Shown: piece by piece, positions 47,862 to 56,200 of the stretch
Position numbering within the stretch: position 1 is the first letter of the stretch
How the letters are laid out: every line of letters starts with the position of its first letter
Assembly (NCBI RefSeq): GCF_009765355.1
Contig: NZ_VTHK01000036.1
Location: 31,377-95,376, forward strand
Direction: 5' to 3'
Source of the DNA: Amycolatopsis anabasis
GTDB lineage: Bacteria; Actinomycetota; Actinomycetes; Mycobacteriales; Pseudonocardiaceae
Length of the DNA: 64,000 nt
Made by a program: the position numbers and the translations under genes
Notes under the pieces: model-generated
Seen by the model: only the letters and a program-made list of their open reading frames with translations
The model's database searches: none
Told to the model about the DNA's origin: nothing

Positions 47862-49127
47862 ATGCGCGTGCTGTTCGCCACCTACTCCGACAAGACCCAC
47901 TTCATCGCGATGGTGCCGACGGCCTGGGCGCTGCGCGCCGCCGGGCACGAGGTGCGCGTCGCGACCCAGCCGAAACTGGTCGACGTGGTGACCGAGACCG
48001 GGCTGACCGCGGTCCCGGTCGGCCGGGACAACCAGCTGTGGCGCTTCCTGGAGAAGCGGCCGGAGCAGTTCGAGGCCGCCAAGGGCGGCGTCTCGCCGCC
48101 CTACGACGTGGCCGAGTACCCGCCGGAGAAGATCACCTGGGACTACCTGAAATCCGGGTACGAACAGGCCGTTCCGTGGTGGCACCGGATGATCAACGAT
48201 CCGATGATCGAGGAGCTGGTGGCCTACGCCCGGTCCTGGCGACCCGATCTGATCATCTGGGAGACCAACACCTACGCCGGTGCGATCGCCGCGAAAGCCT
48301 GCGGGGCGGTGCACGCCCGGCTCATGTGGAGCCTGGACTACTTCGGGCGCACCCGGGACATCTTCCTGCGCCTGCGCGACGAGCAGCCCGCCGCCGAACG
48401 CGCGGATCCGCTCGCCGAGTGGCTCGGCGGCCGCGTGGCCAAGTACGGCGAGGAGTTCACCGAGGATCTGACCCGCGGGCACTTCACCCTGGACTACCTG
48501 CCCGCCTCGCTGCGGATGACGGCCGATCTGCACTACGTCCCGCTGCGGTACGTGCCCTACAACGGCTCCGCGGTGATCCCGGAATGGCTCTGGGAACCAC
48601 CGGCCCGGCCGCGCGTCGCGCTCACCCTGGGCGTCAGCGCGGTGCGGCAGTTCGGCGGGTACGCCGTGGACGTGCAGGACCTGCTCGACGCGCTGTCCGA
48701 TCTGGACGTCGAGATCGTGGCCACCCTGCCCGAGTCCGAACGCGACAAACTCGCGCGGATCCCCGGCAACGCCCGCGTTCTCCCGTTCGTCCCGCTGCAC
48801 GCGCTGGTGCCGACCTGCTCGGCGGTCATCCACCACACCGGCCCCGGCACGATGTGCACCACGGCCCTCTACGGCATCCCGCATCTGGCGCTGCCCAAGC
48901 AGTACGACGAACCGTTCCTCGCCGATCGGCTGGTCGACCGCGGCGCCGGGCTTTCCGTGCACGCGAGCGAGGCGACCGGCGCGAACGTCCGGGCGAACCT
49001 GGTCCGCCTGCTGACCGAACCCGCCTTCCGCGAAGGCGCCGCCCGCCTGCGCGACGAGATGCTCGCCATGCCGACCCCGGCCGAACTCGTGCCGGAGCTG
49101 GAACGCCTGGTCACCAAGTACCGCTGA
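47862..49127 (+). CDS. Deoxysugar glycosyltransferase GT7 with altered donor motif
   Basis: 421 residues. His13 is kept (YSDKTHFIAMVPTAWALR), but the donor motif HHAGFGT reads HHTGPGTMCTTALYGIPHLALPKQYDEPFLADRL: Ala to Thr and Phe to Pro next to the phosphate-binding His, and HFDEPPLARR has become QYDEPFLADR. These changes fall where the nucleotide-sugar binds, so it may use a different donor or bind it poorly. Last gene of the GT5-GT6-GT7 run, followed at once by hairpin copy 3. Confidence 0.88.
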   Translation: MRVLFATYSDKTHFIAMVPTAWALRAAGHEVRVATQPKLVDVVTETGLTAVPVGRDNQLWRFLEKRPEQFEAAKGGVSPPYDVAEYPPEKITWDYLKSGYEQAVPWWHRMINDPMIEELVAYARSWRPDLIIWETNTYAGAIAAKACGAVHARLMWSLDYFGRTRDIFLRLRDEQPAAERADPLAEWLGGRVAKYGEEFTEDLTRGHFTLDYLPASLRMTADLHYVPLRYVPYNGSAVIPEWLWEPPARPRVALTLGVSAVRQFGGYAVDVQDLLDALSDLDVEIVATLPESERDKLARIPGNARVLPFVPLHALVPTCSAVIHHTGPGTMCTTALYGIPHLALPKQYDEPFLADRLVDRGAGLSVHASEATGANVRANLVRLLTEPAFREGAARLRDEMLAMPTPAELVPELERLVTKYR

Positions 49128-49173
49128 GGTCGTGAGTGTTCCGGCCGGTTCTAACCGGCAATCACTCACGACC
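49128..49173 (+). terminator. Terminator-like hairpin, copy 3 of the repeated element
   Basis: Arms GGTCGTGAGTG (49128-49138) and CACTCACGACC (49163-49173) enclose an inner palindrome GCCGGTT..AACCGGC. It begins right after the GT7 stop and ends transcripts of the GT5-7 run. Arms are identical in core to copies 1 and 2. Confidence 0.7.
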
Positions 49174-49246
49174 CCGATGATCGGCGACCGTGACTCCTCG
49201 GGCAGGCGCCTTCGTGCTGGGCAACTCGGCGAAGTGCGCCCACCAG

Positions 49247-49274
49247 TACCCGAAAGTGCGCGCACTTTCGGGTA
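49247..49274. repeat. Perfect 28-bp palindrome in the GT7/O-methyltransferase gap
   Basis: Two 14-nt arms, the left one TACCCGAAAGTGCG, meet without a loop. A decayed version (CCCGAATGCGCGCACTTTCGG) occurs at about 41080-41100, also just downstream of a copy of the hairpin element, and both spacers share an ATCGGCGACC stretch. The two gaps thus seem to carry the same composite non-coding unit. Confidence 0.6.
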
Positions 49275-49322
49275 CTCGGCGGCCGGCCCCCTCGCGTGTG
49301 CCAGGGAGCCGCGTCACCGCGC

Positions 49323-50090
49323 TTACTTGGTGCGGCGCCAGAACACGCCGAGGCCGTCGATTTCCTGGATCGGGTCCTTGATGCCGTGCTTGTGCCGGTA
49401 GTCGAGCACCGCCATCCGGCACGGCGGCAGGAAGTGGTAGTCGTCGACGATGACGTACCCGCCGACCGAGACCTTCGGGTAGAGGGCCTGCAGCGCGTCT
49501 TCGGTCGACTCGTACAGGTCGCCGTCCAGGCGCAGCACGGCGATCTGGTCGACCGGCGCGGTGGGCAGCGTGTCGCAGAACCAGCCCTTGAGGAACTTGA
49601 CCTGGTCGTCGAGCAGGTCGTACCGCCGGAAGTTCTCCTGCACGGTCTCCAGCGAGATCGCCAGCACGTCGTTCACCAGGTGGATCGGCAGGTCCTCGTT
49701 CTTCGGCATGCCCTCGAACGAGTCGGCCACCCACACCGTCCGGTCGGTGACGTTGTGCGCCTTGAGGACCGACCGCGCGAAGATGCTCGCGCCGCCGCGC
49801 CAGACGCCGGTCTCGATGAAGTCGCCCGGCACGTCGTCCTCGATCACCGATTCGAGGCAGTGCTGGATGTTCTCCAGCCGCTTGAGGCCGACCATGGTGT
49901 GCGCGGTGCGCGGGGTGTCCAGGCCGGTCTCCCGGATCTTCGGATCGAAGGCGCGCTCCTCGCGGATGGTGGCGCGCATCTCCTCCAGGGAGTCTCCGTA
50001 GTAGACGCTGGCGTCCTGGTAGATCGTGTTCGACACGGCCTTCTTCATCAGGTCCAGGTACAGATCCCGTTCCCTGGTTGCGGTGATCAT
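49323..50090 (-). CDS. TylF/MycF-type O-methyltransferase
   Basis: 255 residues of the macrocin O-methyltransferase family: GDFIETGVWRGGASIFARSVLKAH is the SAM loop, VWVADSFEGMPK the next strand, and LRLDGDLYESTEDAL with VIVDDYHF supply the Asp residues that bind magnesium. Family members methylate hydroxyls of sugars already attached to the product, such as the deoxyallose of macrocin. A sugar O-methyl on the oligosaccharide is therefore expected. The ATG overlaps the GT8 stop (ATGA), so it is coupled to GT8 and may act on the sugar that GT8 adds. Confidence 0.9.
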   Translation of the reverse strand: MITATRERDLYLDLMKKAVSNTIYQDASVYYGDSLEEMRATIREERAFDPKIRETGLDTPRTAHTMVGLKRLENIQHCLESVIEDDVPGDFIETGVWRGGASIFARSVLKAHNVTDRTVWVADSFEGMPKNEDLPIHLVNDVLAISLETVQENFRRYDLLDDQVKFLKGWFCDTLPTAPVDQIAVLRLDGDLYESTEDALQALYPKVSVGGYVIVDDYHFLPPCRMAVLDYRHKHGIKDPIQEIDGLGVFWRRTK

Positions 50091-51388
50091 GCGCTTTCCC
50101 TTCGGTACTTGTGAGTGAGCTGTTCCAGTTCCGGCACGGCATCGCGGGGGCTGGGCAACGCCCGGAACTCGTCCCGCAGCCTCGCCGCGCCCGCGCGGAA
50201 GGACGGTTCCGCCAGCAGCCGGGCCACGCTTTCGGCGACCTTCGCGCCGGTCGCCTCGCTCATCCGCATGGTCAGCCCCGCACCGCGTTCGGCGATCCGG
50301 CTCGCGACGAGCGGCGCGTCGTCGTTCTCCGGCATGGTCACCTGCGGGATCCCGTGCAGCGACGTGGTGTTGATCGTGCCGAACCCGGCGTGGTGGATCA
50401 CCGCGGAACAGGTGGGCACCAGGGCGTGCAGCGGCACGAACGGCACGATCCGCGTGTTCTCCGGGATCCGCTCCAGTTTCTGCCGCCCCTCCTCGGCCAC
50501 GGTGGCCACGACCTCGACGTCGAGGTCGGCCAGCGAGTCGAGGATGTCCTGCAGCCCCACGGCGTATCCGCCGAACCGTTCGGTCGCGCTGACCCCGAGG
50601 GTGAGCGCGATCCGGGGCCGCTCCGGCGGTTCCCACAGCCAGCGCGGCACCACGGCCGGCCCGTTGTAGGGCACGTACCGCACCGGCACGTAGTGCAGGT
50701 CGGCCTCCATCCGCACCGAATCGGGGTACTGGTCGATGGTGAACTGACCGCAGGTCAGGTCCTCGGAGAACTCGACGCCGAACCGCACGCCCTCCTCGGA
50801 AAGCCAGTCCGCCAACGGATCCACGCGGTCGGCCACCGGCCGTTCGGCGTTCAGCCGCAGGAAGTGCCGCCGCATCCGGCCGAACGCGTCCAGGCTCCAC
50901 AGCAACCGGCCGTGCGCCGCGCCCACGGCCTTGGCCGCGATCGGCGCCGCGAACGTCATCGGCTCCCAGATCACCAGATCCGGCCGCCAGCTCCGGGCGT
51001 ATTCGACGAGTTCGTCGATCATGGTCTCGTTGGCCATCTTGTAGGCCTTGATGACCTCGTCGTACCCGTCCTTCAACCCTTGCCAGGTCAGCTCTTCGGT
51101 CGGTGTGTCGGCGACCTCGAACGGGGGCAGCGTGCTCGCCCGCATCGCCTTGGCGAACTCCGGGTTCAGCTCGGCGAACCGGCTCTTCAGGAACCGGTCG
51201 GCGACCTTCCACATCTTGTGGTCGGTGCCGACCGGGACCGCGGTCAGCCCCGCGCCGGTGATCGCGTCCGCCAGCGCCGGCTGGCTCGCCACCCGCACCT
51301 CGTGCCCCGCGGTGCGCAACGCCCAGGCGGTCGGCACCATGCCCAGGAAATGGGTTTTCTCGGCATAGGCGACGAACAGAACGCGCAT
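50087..51388 (-). CDS. Deoxysugar glycosyltransferase GT8
   Basis: 433 residues with His13 (YAEKTHFLGMVPTAWALR) and donor motif HHAGFGTINTTSLHGIPQVTMPENDDAPLVASR. The change of EHFDEPPLARR to ENDDAPLVASR makes it resemble GT2 and GT4 more than GT5-GT7. It lies 2 bp after the ABC transporter stop and overlaps the O-methyltransferase start, in the tight leftward operon that begins with the acyl ligase, so the sugar it transfers may be linked to the aryl part of the product. Confidence 0.9.
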   Translation of the reverse strand: MRVLFVAYAEKTHFLGMVPTAWALRTAGHEVRVASQPALADAITGAGLTAVPVGTDHKMWKVADRFLKSRFAELNPEFAKAMRASTLPPFEVADTPTEELTWQGLKDGYDEVIKAYKMANETMIDELVEYARSWRPDLVIWEPMTFAAPIAAKAVGAAHGRLLWSLDAFGRMRRHFLRLNAERPVADRVDPLADWLSEEGVRFGVEFSEDLTCGQFTIDQYPDSVRMEADLHYVPVRYVPYNGPAVVPRWLWEPPERPRIALTLGVSATERFGGYAVGLQDILDSLADLDVEVVATVAEEGRQKLERIPENTRIVPFVPLHALVPTCSAVIHHAGFGTINTTSLHGIPQVTMPENDDAPLVASRIAERGAGLTMRMSEATGAKVAESVARLLAEPSFRAGAARLRDEFRALPSPRDAVPELEQLTHKYRRESA

Positions 51389-51390
51389 GA

Positions 51391-53241
51391 CTATCCTTTC
51401 CGGACCGGATGACCGTTGCCCGCGCCCACGACCCCGTCGCCGGAGACGAGCAGCTGGGTGGCGGCGAGCTCCCGGTACAGGTCGTCGGTCTCGACGAGTT
51501 CGGTGTGCGAGCCCATCGCGCGGACCCGGCCCGCGTCCATCACCAGGATCCGGTCGGCCTGGGTGACCGTGGACAGCCGGTGCGCCACCACCAGCACGGT
51601 GTAGTCCCGGGCCACCTCGGCGACCACCTCGCGCAGCGCGGCCTCGTTCACCGCGTCCAGCTGCGAGGTCGCCTCGTCCAGGAGCAGCAGCCGGGGTCGC
51701 CGCAGCAGCGCGCGGGCGATCGCGATCCGCTGCCGTTCCCCGCCGGACAGGCTGCTCCCCCGGTGCCCGACCTGGCTTTCCACACCGCCGGGCAACCGGT
51801 CCACGAGCGCGGCGAGCCGGGTGCGCCGCAGCACGTCCCGGATCTGCTCGTCACCGGCGTCGGGGATCCCGATGAGCAGGTTCTCCCGCAGCGTTCCGGC
51901 GAGCACCGGGGCGTCCTGTTCGACGTACCCGATGGTGGCCCGCAGTTCGGCGAGCGGCCAGTCCCGGATGTCCCGCCCGTCGACGGTGATCGTGCCGCTG
52001 TCCGGTTCGTAGAAGCGTTCGATGAGCGAGAACACCGTGGACTTCCCGGCCCCGGACGGGCCGACGATCGCGGTCATGCCGCGGGCCGGGATCTCGAAGT
52101 CGACCCCGTGGTGCACGGTCGGGCTCTGCTCGCCGGGATAGCTGAAGAACACGTTCCGGAAAGCGATCGACGCGGGCTCGCCCGGGTCCGCGAGCGCGAG
52201 CTGCGAACGCGGTTCCGCGTCGGGATCCACGTCGAGGTCGCCGACCTCCTCGATCTCCAGCTCGTGCACGTCCCGCATCCGGCGCACCGCGGCGACCCCG
52301 GTGCCGAACGTGGAAGCCGCGGTGATCAGCCCGGCCACCGGTTCGATCAGCGAGAACAGGTACAGCAGGAACGCGATCAGGGTGCCGATCGGGATCGCCC
52401 CGGACGCGACCCGGGCTCCGCCGACACCGAGCACGACCAGGAAGGACAGGTGGATGGAGAGCATGGCGCCCGCGCTCACCACCCCGCCGAGGCGCGCCAG
52501 TTTCAGGCCGTAGCGCCACGCCGTGTGCGTGGCCTTGCCGATCCGGGCGGCCTCCTGCGGCTCCGAACCGGACGCCTTGATCGTGCGGAACGCCCCGAAC
52601 GTGCGCTCCAGCACGGTGTTGATCTCCGCGATCGCCGCCTGCATCTTCCCGCTGTAGCGCTGGAAGAACGGGACGACCAGGCCGATCAGCGCGGCCGCGA
52701 CCACCAGCACGCCGAGGGTGACCAGCAGCAGCACCGGGTCCATCAGCCACATCATCACCACGATGACCAGCAGCATCATGATGCCCTTGAGCGCGTCGAT
52801 CAGCGTCTGGCTGACCGCCTCGCGCAGCAGGGTCGTGTCGACGGTGACCCGGGACATCAGGTCGCCCGGCTGGAACCGGGTCGTCTCCGGCATCCGCAGG
52901 CGCAGCACGTGGGCGACCAGTTCGCGCCGGGACTTGAGCACGACCGATTCGGCGACCCGGCCGAGCAGGTAGTAACCGACCGCGGCGATCCCGGACCCGA
53001 ACACCACCGCGACGGTGAGCAGGACCAAGGGCCCGAGCACCGTGCGGTTCTGTTCCAGCGCGTCCACGATCCACTTGGCCATCACCGGCTGGGTGAGCCC
53101 GATCAGCCCGCCGACCAGGGTCAGCACCGCGCCGACGGCCACCAGCCCGCGGTGCGGGCGCAGGAAGCCGAGCATGTCGCGCCACGCCGACGCCTCGAGC
53201 ATCGACGGGCGCGCTTCCTCCGCGACTACTTCTTCCGCCAC
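51391..53241 (-). CDS. ABC exporter half-transporter (TMD-NBD fusion)
   Basis: 616 residues. Residues 20-320 form a six-helix exporter domain; residues 370-590 the ATPase with GPSGAGKST (Walker A), YVEQDAPVLAGTLREN (Q-loop), LSGGERQRIAIARALL (signature), LLLLDEAT (Walker B) and VVAHRLS (switch His). It is a single chain with both domains, so it should work as a homodimer exporting the product, giving self-resistance. It starts at GTG 4 bp after the lyase stop. Its operon mates (acyl ligase, lyase, GT8, O-methyltransferase) make all of them committed to the same molecule. Confidence 0.94.
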   Translation of the reverse strand: MAEEVVAEEARPSMLEASAWRDMLGFLRPHRGLVAVGAVLTLVGGLIGLTQPVMAKWIVDALEQNRTVLGPLVLLTVAVVFGSGIAAVGYYLLGRVAESVVLKSRRELVAHVLRLRMPETTRFQPGDLMSRVTVDTTLLREAVSQTLIDALKGIMMLLVIVVMMWLMDPVLLLVTLGVLVVAAALIGLVVPFFQRYSGKMQAAIAEINTVLERTFGAFRTIKASGSEPQEAARIGKATHTAWRYGLKLARLGGVVSAGAMLSIHLSFLVVLGVGGARVASGAIPIGTLIAFLLYLFSLIEPVAGLITAASTFGTGVAAVRRMRDVHELEIEEVGDLDVDPDAEPRSQLALADPGEPASIAFRNVFFSYPGEQSPTVHHGVDFEIPARGMTAIVGPSGAGKSTVFSLIERFYEPDSGTITVDGRDIRDWPLAELRATIGYVEQDAPVLAGTLRENLLIGIPDAGDEQIRDVLRRTRLAALVDRLPGGVESQVGHRGSSLSGGERQRIAIARALLRRPRLLLLDEATSQLDAVNEAALREVVAEVARDYTVLVVAHRLSTVTQADRILVMDAGRVRAMGSHTELVETDDLYRELAATQLLVSGDGVVGAGNGHPVRKG

Positions 53242-53245
53242 AGCT

Positions 53246-54757
53246 CTAGGCGTCCACGTCTTCGGCGAGCAACCGGGCCGCGTGCTCGGAGATCAGGTCC
53301 CGCGCGGCGCGCACCTCGGCGGCCATCGGGCGGTCCTCGTCCAGCGGCGGCGAGATCTCGGCCAGTTCCGCCCACGGCCCGCTCTCGTCGGCCGGGTGGT
53401 CGACCATGGTGGCGAACTGCGCCAGGCCGACCGCCAGCGAACCGACCGCCAGCCAGGCCAGGTCGAGCGCTTCGGCGACCGAGTTGGCGCCGTTGAGCGC
53501 CATCGGGACGTGGTCCTGGTTCCAGCCGTTGGTCGGCAGCGTGGTGAGCGAAGCCGGGTACACCAGTTGCCGGATCCGCGAGATGAACGAGGTCGCCGAG
53601 ATCTGCACCCCGGCCAGGCCGCAGCCTCGGCCGGGCCGCGGGGTCAGCATCGGGGGCAGGTCGCCGTTGGTGGTCGGGCTGACCAGCAGGCCGAGCTGGC
53701 GTTCGGCGAGGTAGGCGGCCATCTGCACGGCCAGGCCGGTCTGGTCGGAGGCGAAGCCGACCGGCATGGCGTGGAAGTTGCCGCCGTGCAGGATCTCGCC
53801 CTCGAAGGTGATCGGGTTGTCGGTGACGCCACCCGCCTCGCGCTGCAGGACCTCGCCCGCGTGCAGCAGCTGGTCGAGCACGGCGCCGAGCACCTGGGGC
53901 CCGCAGCGCAGGCTGTACGGCTCCTGCAGCGGCCGGTCGCCGCCGCGTTCGGCGTTCGCGGACAGTTCCTCGCGGATCCAGCGGGCCGCGGTGAGCTGGC
54001 CGAGCTGGCCCCGGGCGATGCCGAGCCCGGGCTGGTAGTGCTCGGGGTTGGCCTTGATCAGCTGCGCGAACCGGCCGGTCAGCGCCGCGACCGCGCGGGT
54101 CAGCCGGAGTGCGGACTGCTGGTTGAGGATGGACAGGGCCAGGCCGACACCCGTCCCGTTGACGAAGGCGAGCGCCTCCCGCACCGGCCATTCGAACGGT
54201 TCGGCGCCGAGGTCCCGCAGCGCCTCGGCGGCGGGTTTGGTCGTCCACGCGCCGTCGCCGCCGCGGACCCAGGCGTCGCCGAAACCGGTGAAGCCCAGTG
54301 CGGCGTGGGCCAGCGGTTGCAGGTCACCGCTCGCGCTCACCGTGCCGTGGCGCGGAATCGCCGGGGTGAACCCGCGGTTCCACAGGTCGGCGAGGCTCTG
54401 CCAGAAGTCCGGCGAGACCGCGGAATATCCCTTGCGCATGCTGTTCAGCCGCAGCCAGACGACCAGGCGGCACACCTCGGGCGCCAGCGGCGCGCCCTGA
54501 CCGGTGCCCAGATGGGAGATCAGGCTCTTGCCCTGCTCCATTTCGGACTCCGCCTCGAACAGCACGAGCGGGCCGAATCCCTGGGTGAGGCCGTAGATCG
54601 GCTCGTCGGCGGCGAGTTTCTTGGCCACCGTGGCCGCGCTGGCCTCCATGCGGGCGATGTCCTCGTCGCTGCACGGAGCGAGAACGGAGTCCCAGCCCGC
54701 GTTGCGGACGATGTCGGCGAGGGAGAACTCGCTCTGGATCTCGGCGGAGAGTGTCAC
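53246..54757 (-). CDS. MIO-type aromatic amino acid ammonia-lyase / aminomutase
   Basis: 503 residues of the HAL/PAL/TAL superfamily. The cofactor triad is Ala142-Ser143-Gly144 in GTVSASGDLQPLAHA; the inner-loop Tyr is Tyr55 in IYGLTQGFG; LISHLGTGQGAPL places Ser81-His82 at the selectivity site. AGGVTDNPITFEG and QISATSFISRIRQLVYPASL are further family blocks. It either deaminates Tyr or Phe to an aryl acrylate or converts it to the beta-amino acid. The neighbouring ligase lacks the Asp that grips an amino group, which favours the ammonia-lyase reading. The GTG overlaps the ligase stop (GTGA), so the two are produced together. Confidence 0.88.
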   Translation of the reverse strand: MTLSAEIQSEFSLADIVRNAGWDSVLAPCSDEDIARMEASAATVAKKLAADEPIYGLTQGFGPLVLFEAESEMEQGKSLISHLGTGQGAPLAPEVCRLVVWLRLNSMRKGYSAVSPDFWQSLADLWNRGFTPAIPRHGTVSASGDLQPLAHAALGFTGFGDAWVRGGDGAWTTKPAAEALRDLGAEPFEWPVREALAFVNGTGVGLALSILNQQSALRLTRAVAALTGRFAQLIKANPEHYQPGLGIARGQLGQLTAARWIREELSANAERGGDRPLQEPYSLRCGPQVLGAVLDQLLHAGEVLQREAGGVTDNPITFEGEILHGGNFHAMPVGFASDQTGLAVQMAAYLAERQLGLLVSPTTNGDLPPMLTPRPGRGCGLAGVQISATSFISRIRQLVYPASLTTLPTNGWNQDHVPMALNGANSVAEALDLAWLAVGSLAVGLAQFATMVDHPADESGPWAELAEISPPLDEDRPMAAEVRAARDLISEHAARLLAEDVDA

Positions 54758-55884
54758 GTGTCGGCTCCTGCATCGGTGGTTACGGATTCCTGTACGCGGC
54801 GGAGCTTGCCGATCTCGGTGCGGTCGATGCGGTCGACCACGTGCACCTGCCGGGGGCGGACGGTCAGTCGGTCGATCGCCGCGTTCAGATCGAGGTCGGC
54901 CAGGGTCGTACCGGGTTTCAACACGACGAGCAGCTCGACGTGCTCGCCGATCATGTCGTCGGCGACCGGCCGGAGCGCCAGGTCCGCGCAGTCCAAAATG
55001 GATCGCAGCGCGTCCTCCAGCTCGTCCAGGTGCAGGCGGCGGCCGTTGACGTTGACCAACCGGCTGCGCCGCCCGGTGAACCGGAACCGGCGGTCGTCGA
55101 GCATTTCGACGTAGTCGTCCAGTTCCCAGCTCCGCGGCGGCTTGCCGTCCTCCTGGAACGCGATCCGCGGGCTGCGTACCGCCAGCGGGACCTCGACGCC
55201 GAGCGTTCCGTCCTCTTCGGACGGTGGCCGGGCGAAGGACACGTCGCTGAACAGCTCCCACGGCGGCGGTTCGCCCGACGACCAGTTCCGGGTCGCGACC
55301 CCGCCGGATTCGGTGGAGCCGAAGACCTCGACGACCTGGGCCCGGCCCTCGGCCTCCTCCAGGAAGTACCCGGCCGCCGACGGGACCATGCCGCTCGCGT
55401 GCAGGACGCTGATCTGGTCCATCTGCCGCACCCAGTCGATGTTCCGGCGCAGCAGGGAGAAGATCCACGGGATCGCCGTGACGACCCACCGGCTGTGCTC
55501 CTTCGGCGGCATCATCCCGGCGAACGACGGCCGGTACCAGACCGGAACCCCGAGCTGGGCCGGCACCAGCACGCTCGACAGCGCGCCGTACAGATGCGAC
55601 GGATGCACGAACGCCATGACCGCCTCCGGCCGCTGCGGCCGGAGCAGGCCGGCGAGCATACCCGCCTCGGCCCACAGGTATTCCCGGGTACGCGACCAGC
55701 TCCGGCTCGGCCCGGTGCTGCCCGAGGTGTGGAACTCCACCGTGGGGGGCAGGTTCTTGAGCACCACCTCGGCGATGTCGCCGTCCACTTCGTCCCAGCG
55801 CACGAGCCAGGGCTGTTCCGTGATCCGCGGCGCGTCGAAGCCCTCGGCGAGCAGCTCCTCCGGCGCGATCTCGGGGTAGATCAC
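54754..55884 (-). CDS. Short acyl/aryl-acid AMP ligase
   Basis: 376 residues, shorter than usual because the N-terminal lobe before motif A3 is trimmed. HTSGSTGPSRSWSR is the P-loop-like A3, FGSTESGG is A5, FTGRRSRLVNVNGRRLHLDELE covers A7-A8, and EIGKLRR keeps the catalytic Lys. The A4 region reads HPSHLYGALSSVLVP: a His/Tyr-Gly type as in aryl and fatty acyl ligases, without the Asp that alpha-amino-acid A domains use. It resembles ligases of aryl-polyene clusters, which load cinnamate- or benzoate-type acids on a discrete carrier protein. First gene of the leftward operon, starting at GTG with AAGGAG 7 nt upstream. The likely partner is the carrier protein at 16502. Confidence 0.85.
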   Translation of the reverse strand: MIYPEIAPEELLAEGFDAPRITEQPWLVRWDEVDGDIAEVVLKNLPPTVEFHTSGSTGPSRSWSRTREYLWAEAGMLAGLLRPQRPEAVMAFVHPSHLYGALSSVLVPAQLGVPVWYRPSFAGMMPPKEHSRWVVTAIPWIFSLLRRNIDWVRQMDQISVLHASGMVPSAAGYFLEEAEGRAQVVEVFGSTESGGVATRNWSSGEPPPWELFSDVSFARPPSEEDGTLGVEVPLAVRSPRIAFQEDGKPPRSWELDDYVEMLDDRRFRFTGRRSRLVNVNGRRLHLDELEDALRSILDCADLALRPVADDMIGEHVELLVVLKPGTTLADLDLNAAIDRLTVRPRQVHVVDRIDRTEIGKLRRVQESVTTDAGADT

Positions 55885-56200
55885 AGCGGACTCCTTAAAT
55901 CAATACGAAGGCCCATGCGTCTTGACACCAAACCGCATGTGAACTTAAGCAGGCATTGTCGCCGCCCGGTAATCGCATTGGTCACGCTATCCAGTCGGCA
56001 TCGGGAAAATCAACGTAACCGTTGTCCGCCGGAGCCGCCGCGGACCACAGGTACCACGAACCCGGTGAAGAGTGGTAGGAAAGGACGTCCGGGCCCGGCT
56101 TCCCGGGCACGCTGTCTCGCCGGCGGGACGATCACCCACGCGGACACGCGCCGAATTGGGGCCCGAAGTCGCACTTCTCTTATTGAGGAATCGGTCAGTC
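55885..56200. promoter_or_regulatory. Divergent control region of the ligase operon and the LuxR gene
   Basis: A 316-bp gap without a believable gene. The part near the ligase is AT-richer (about 55890-56025) and should hold its promoter. Site 4 of the shared palindrome lies in the GC-rich part nearer the LuxR gene. An open frame continues upstream of the LuxR ATG but has no family similarity. Confidence 0.6.
56114..56129. promoter_or_regulatory. Candidate cluster operator, site 4
   Basis: GTCTCGCC-GGCGGGAC, identical over all 16 bp to site 1 at 10543 although 45 kb away, and containing CGCCGGCG. Centred 79 bp before the LuxR ATG and 237 bp from the ligase start. Confidence 0.65.

Noticed and set aside
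45209..47881. Antisense frame of 890 codons opposite GT5 and GT6
   Set aside because: The internal repetition only mirrors the paralogous glycosyltransferases on the plus strand.
53246..54757. Assignment as histidine ammonia-lyase of primary metabolism (hutH)
   Set aside because: It is co-translated with an aryl ligase, exporter and glycosyltransferase, and no hut genes are nearby, although Ser81-His82 at the selectivity site resembles HAL.
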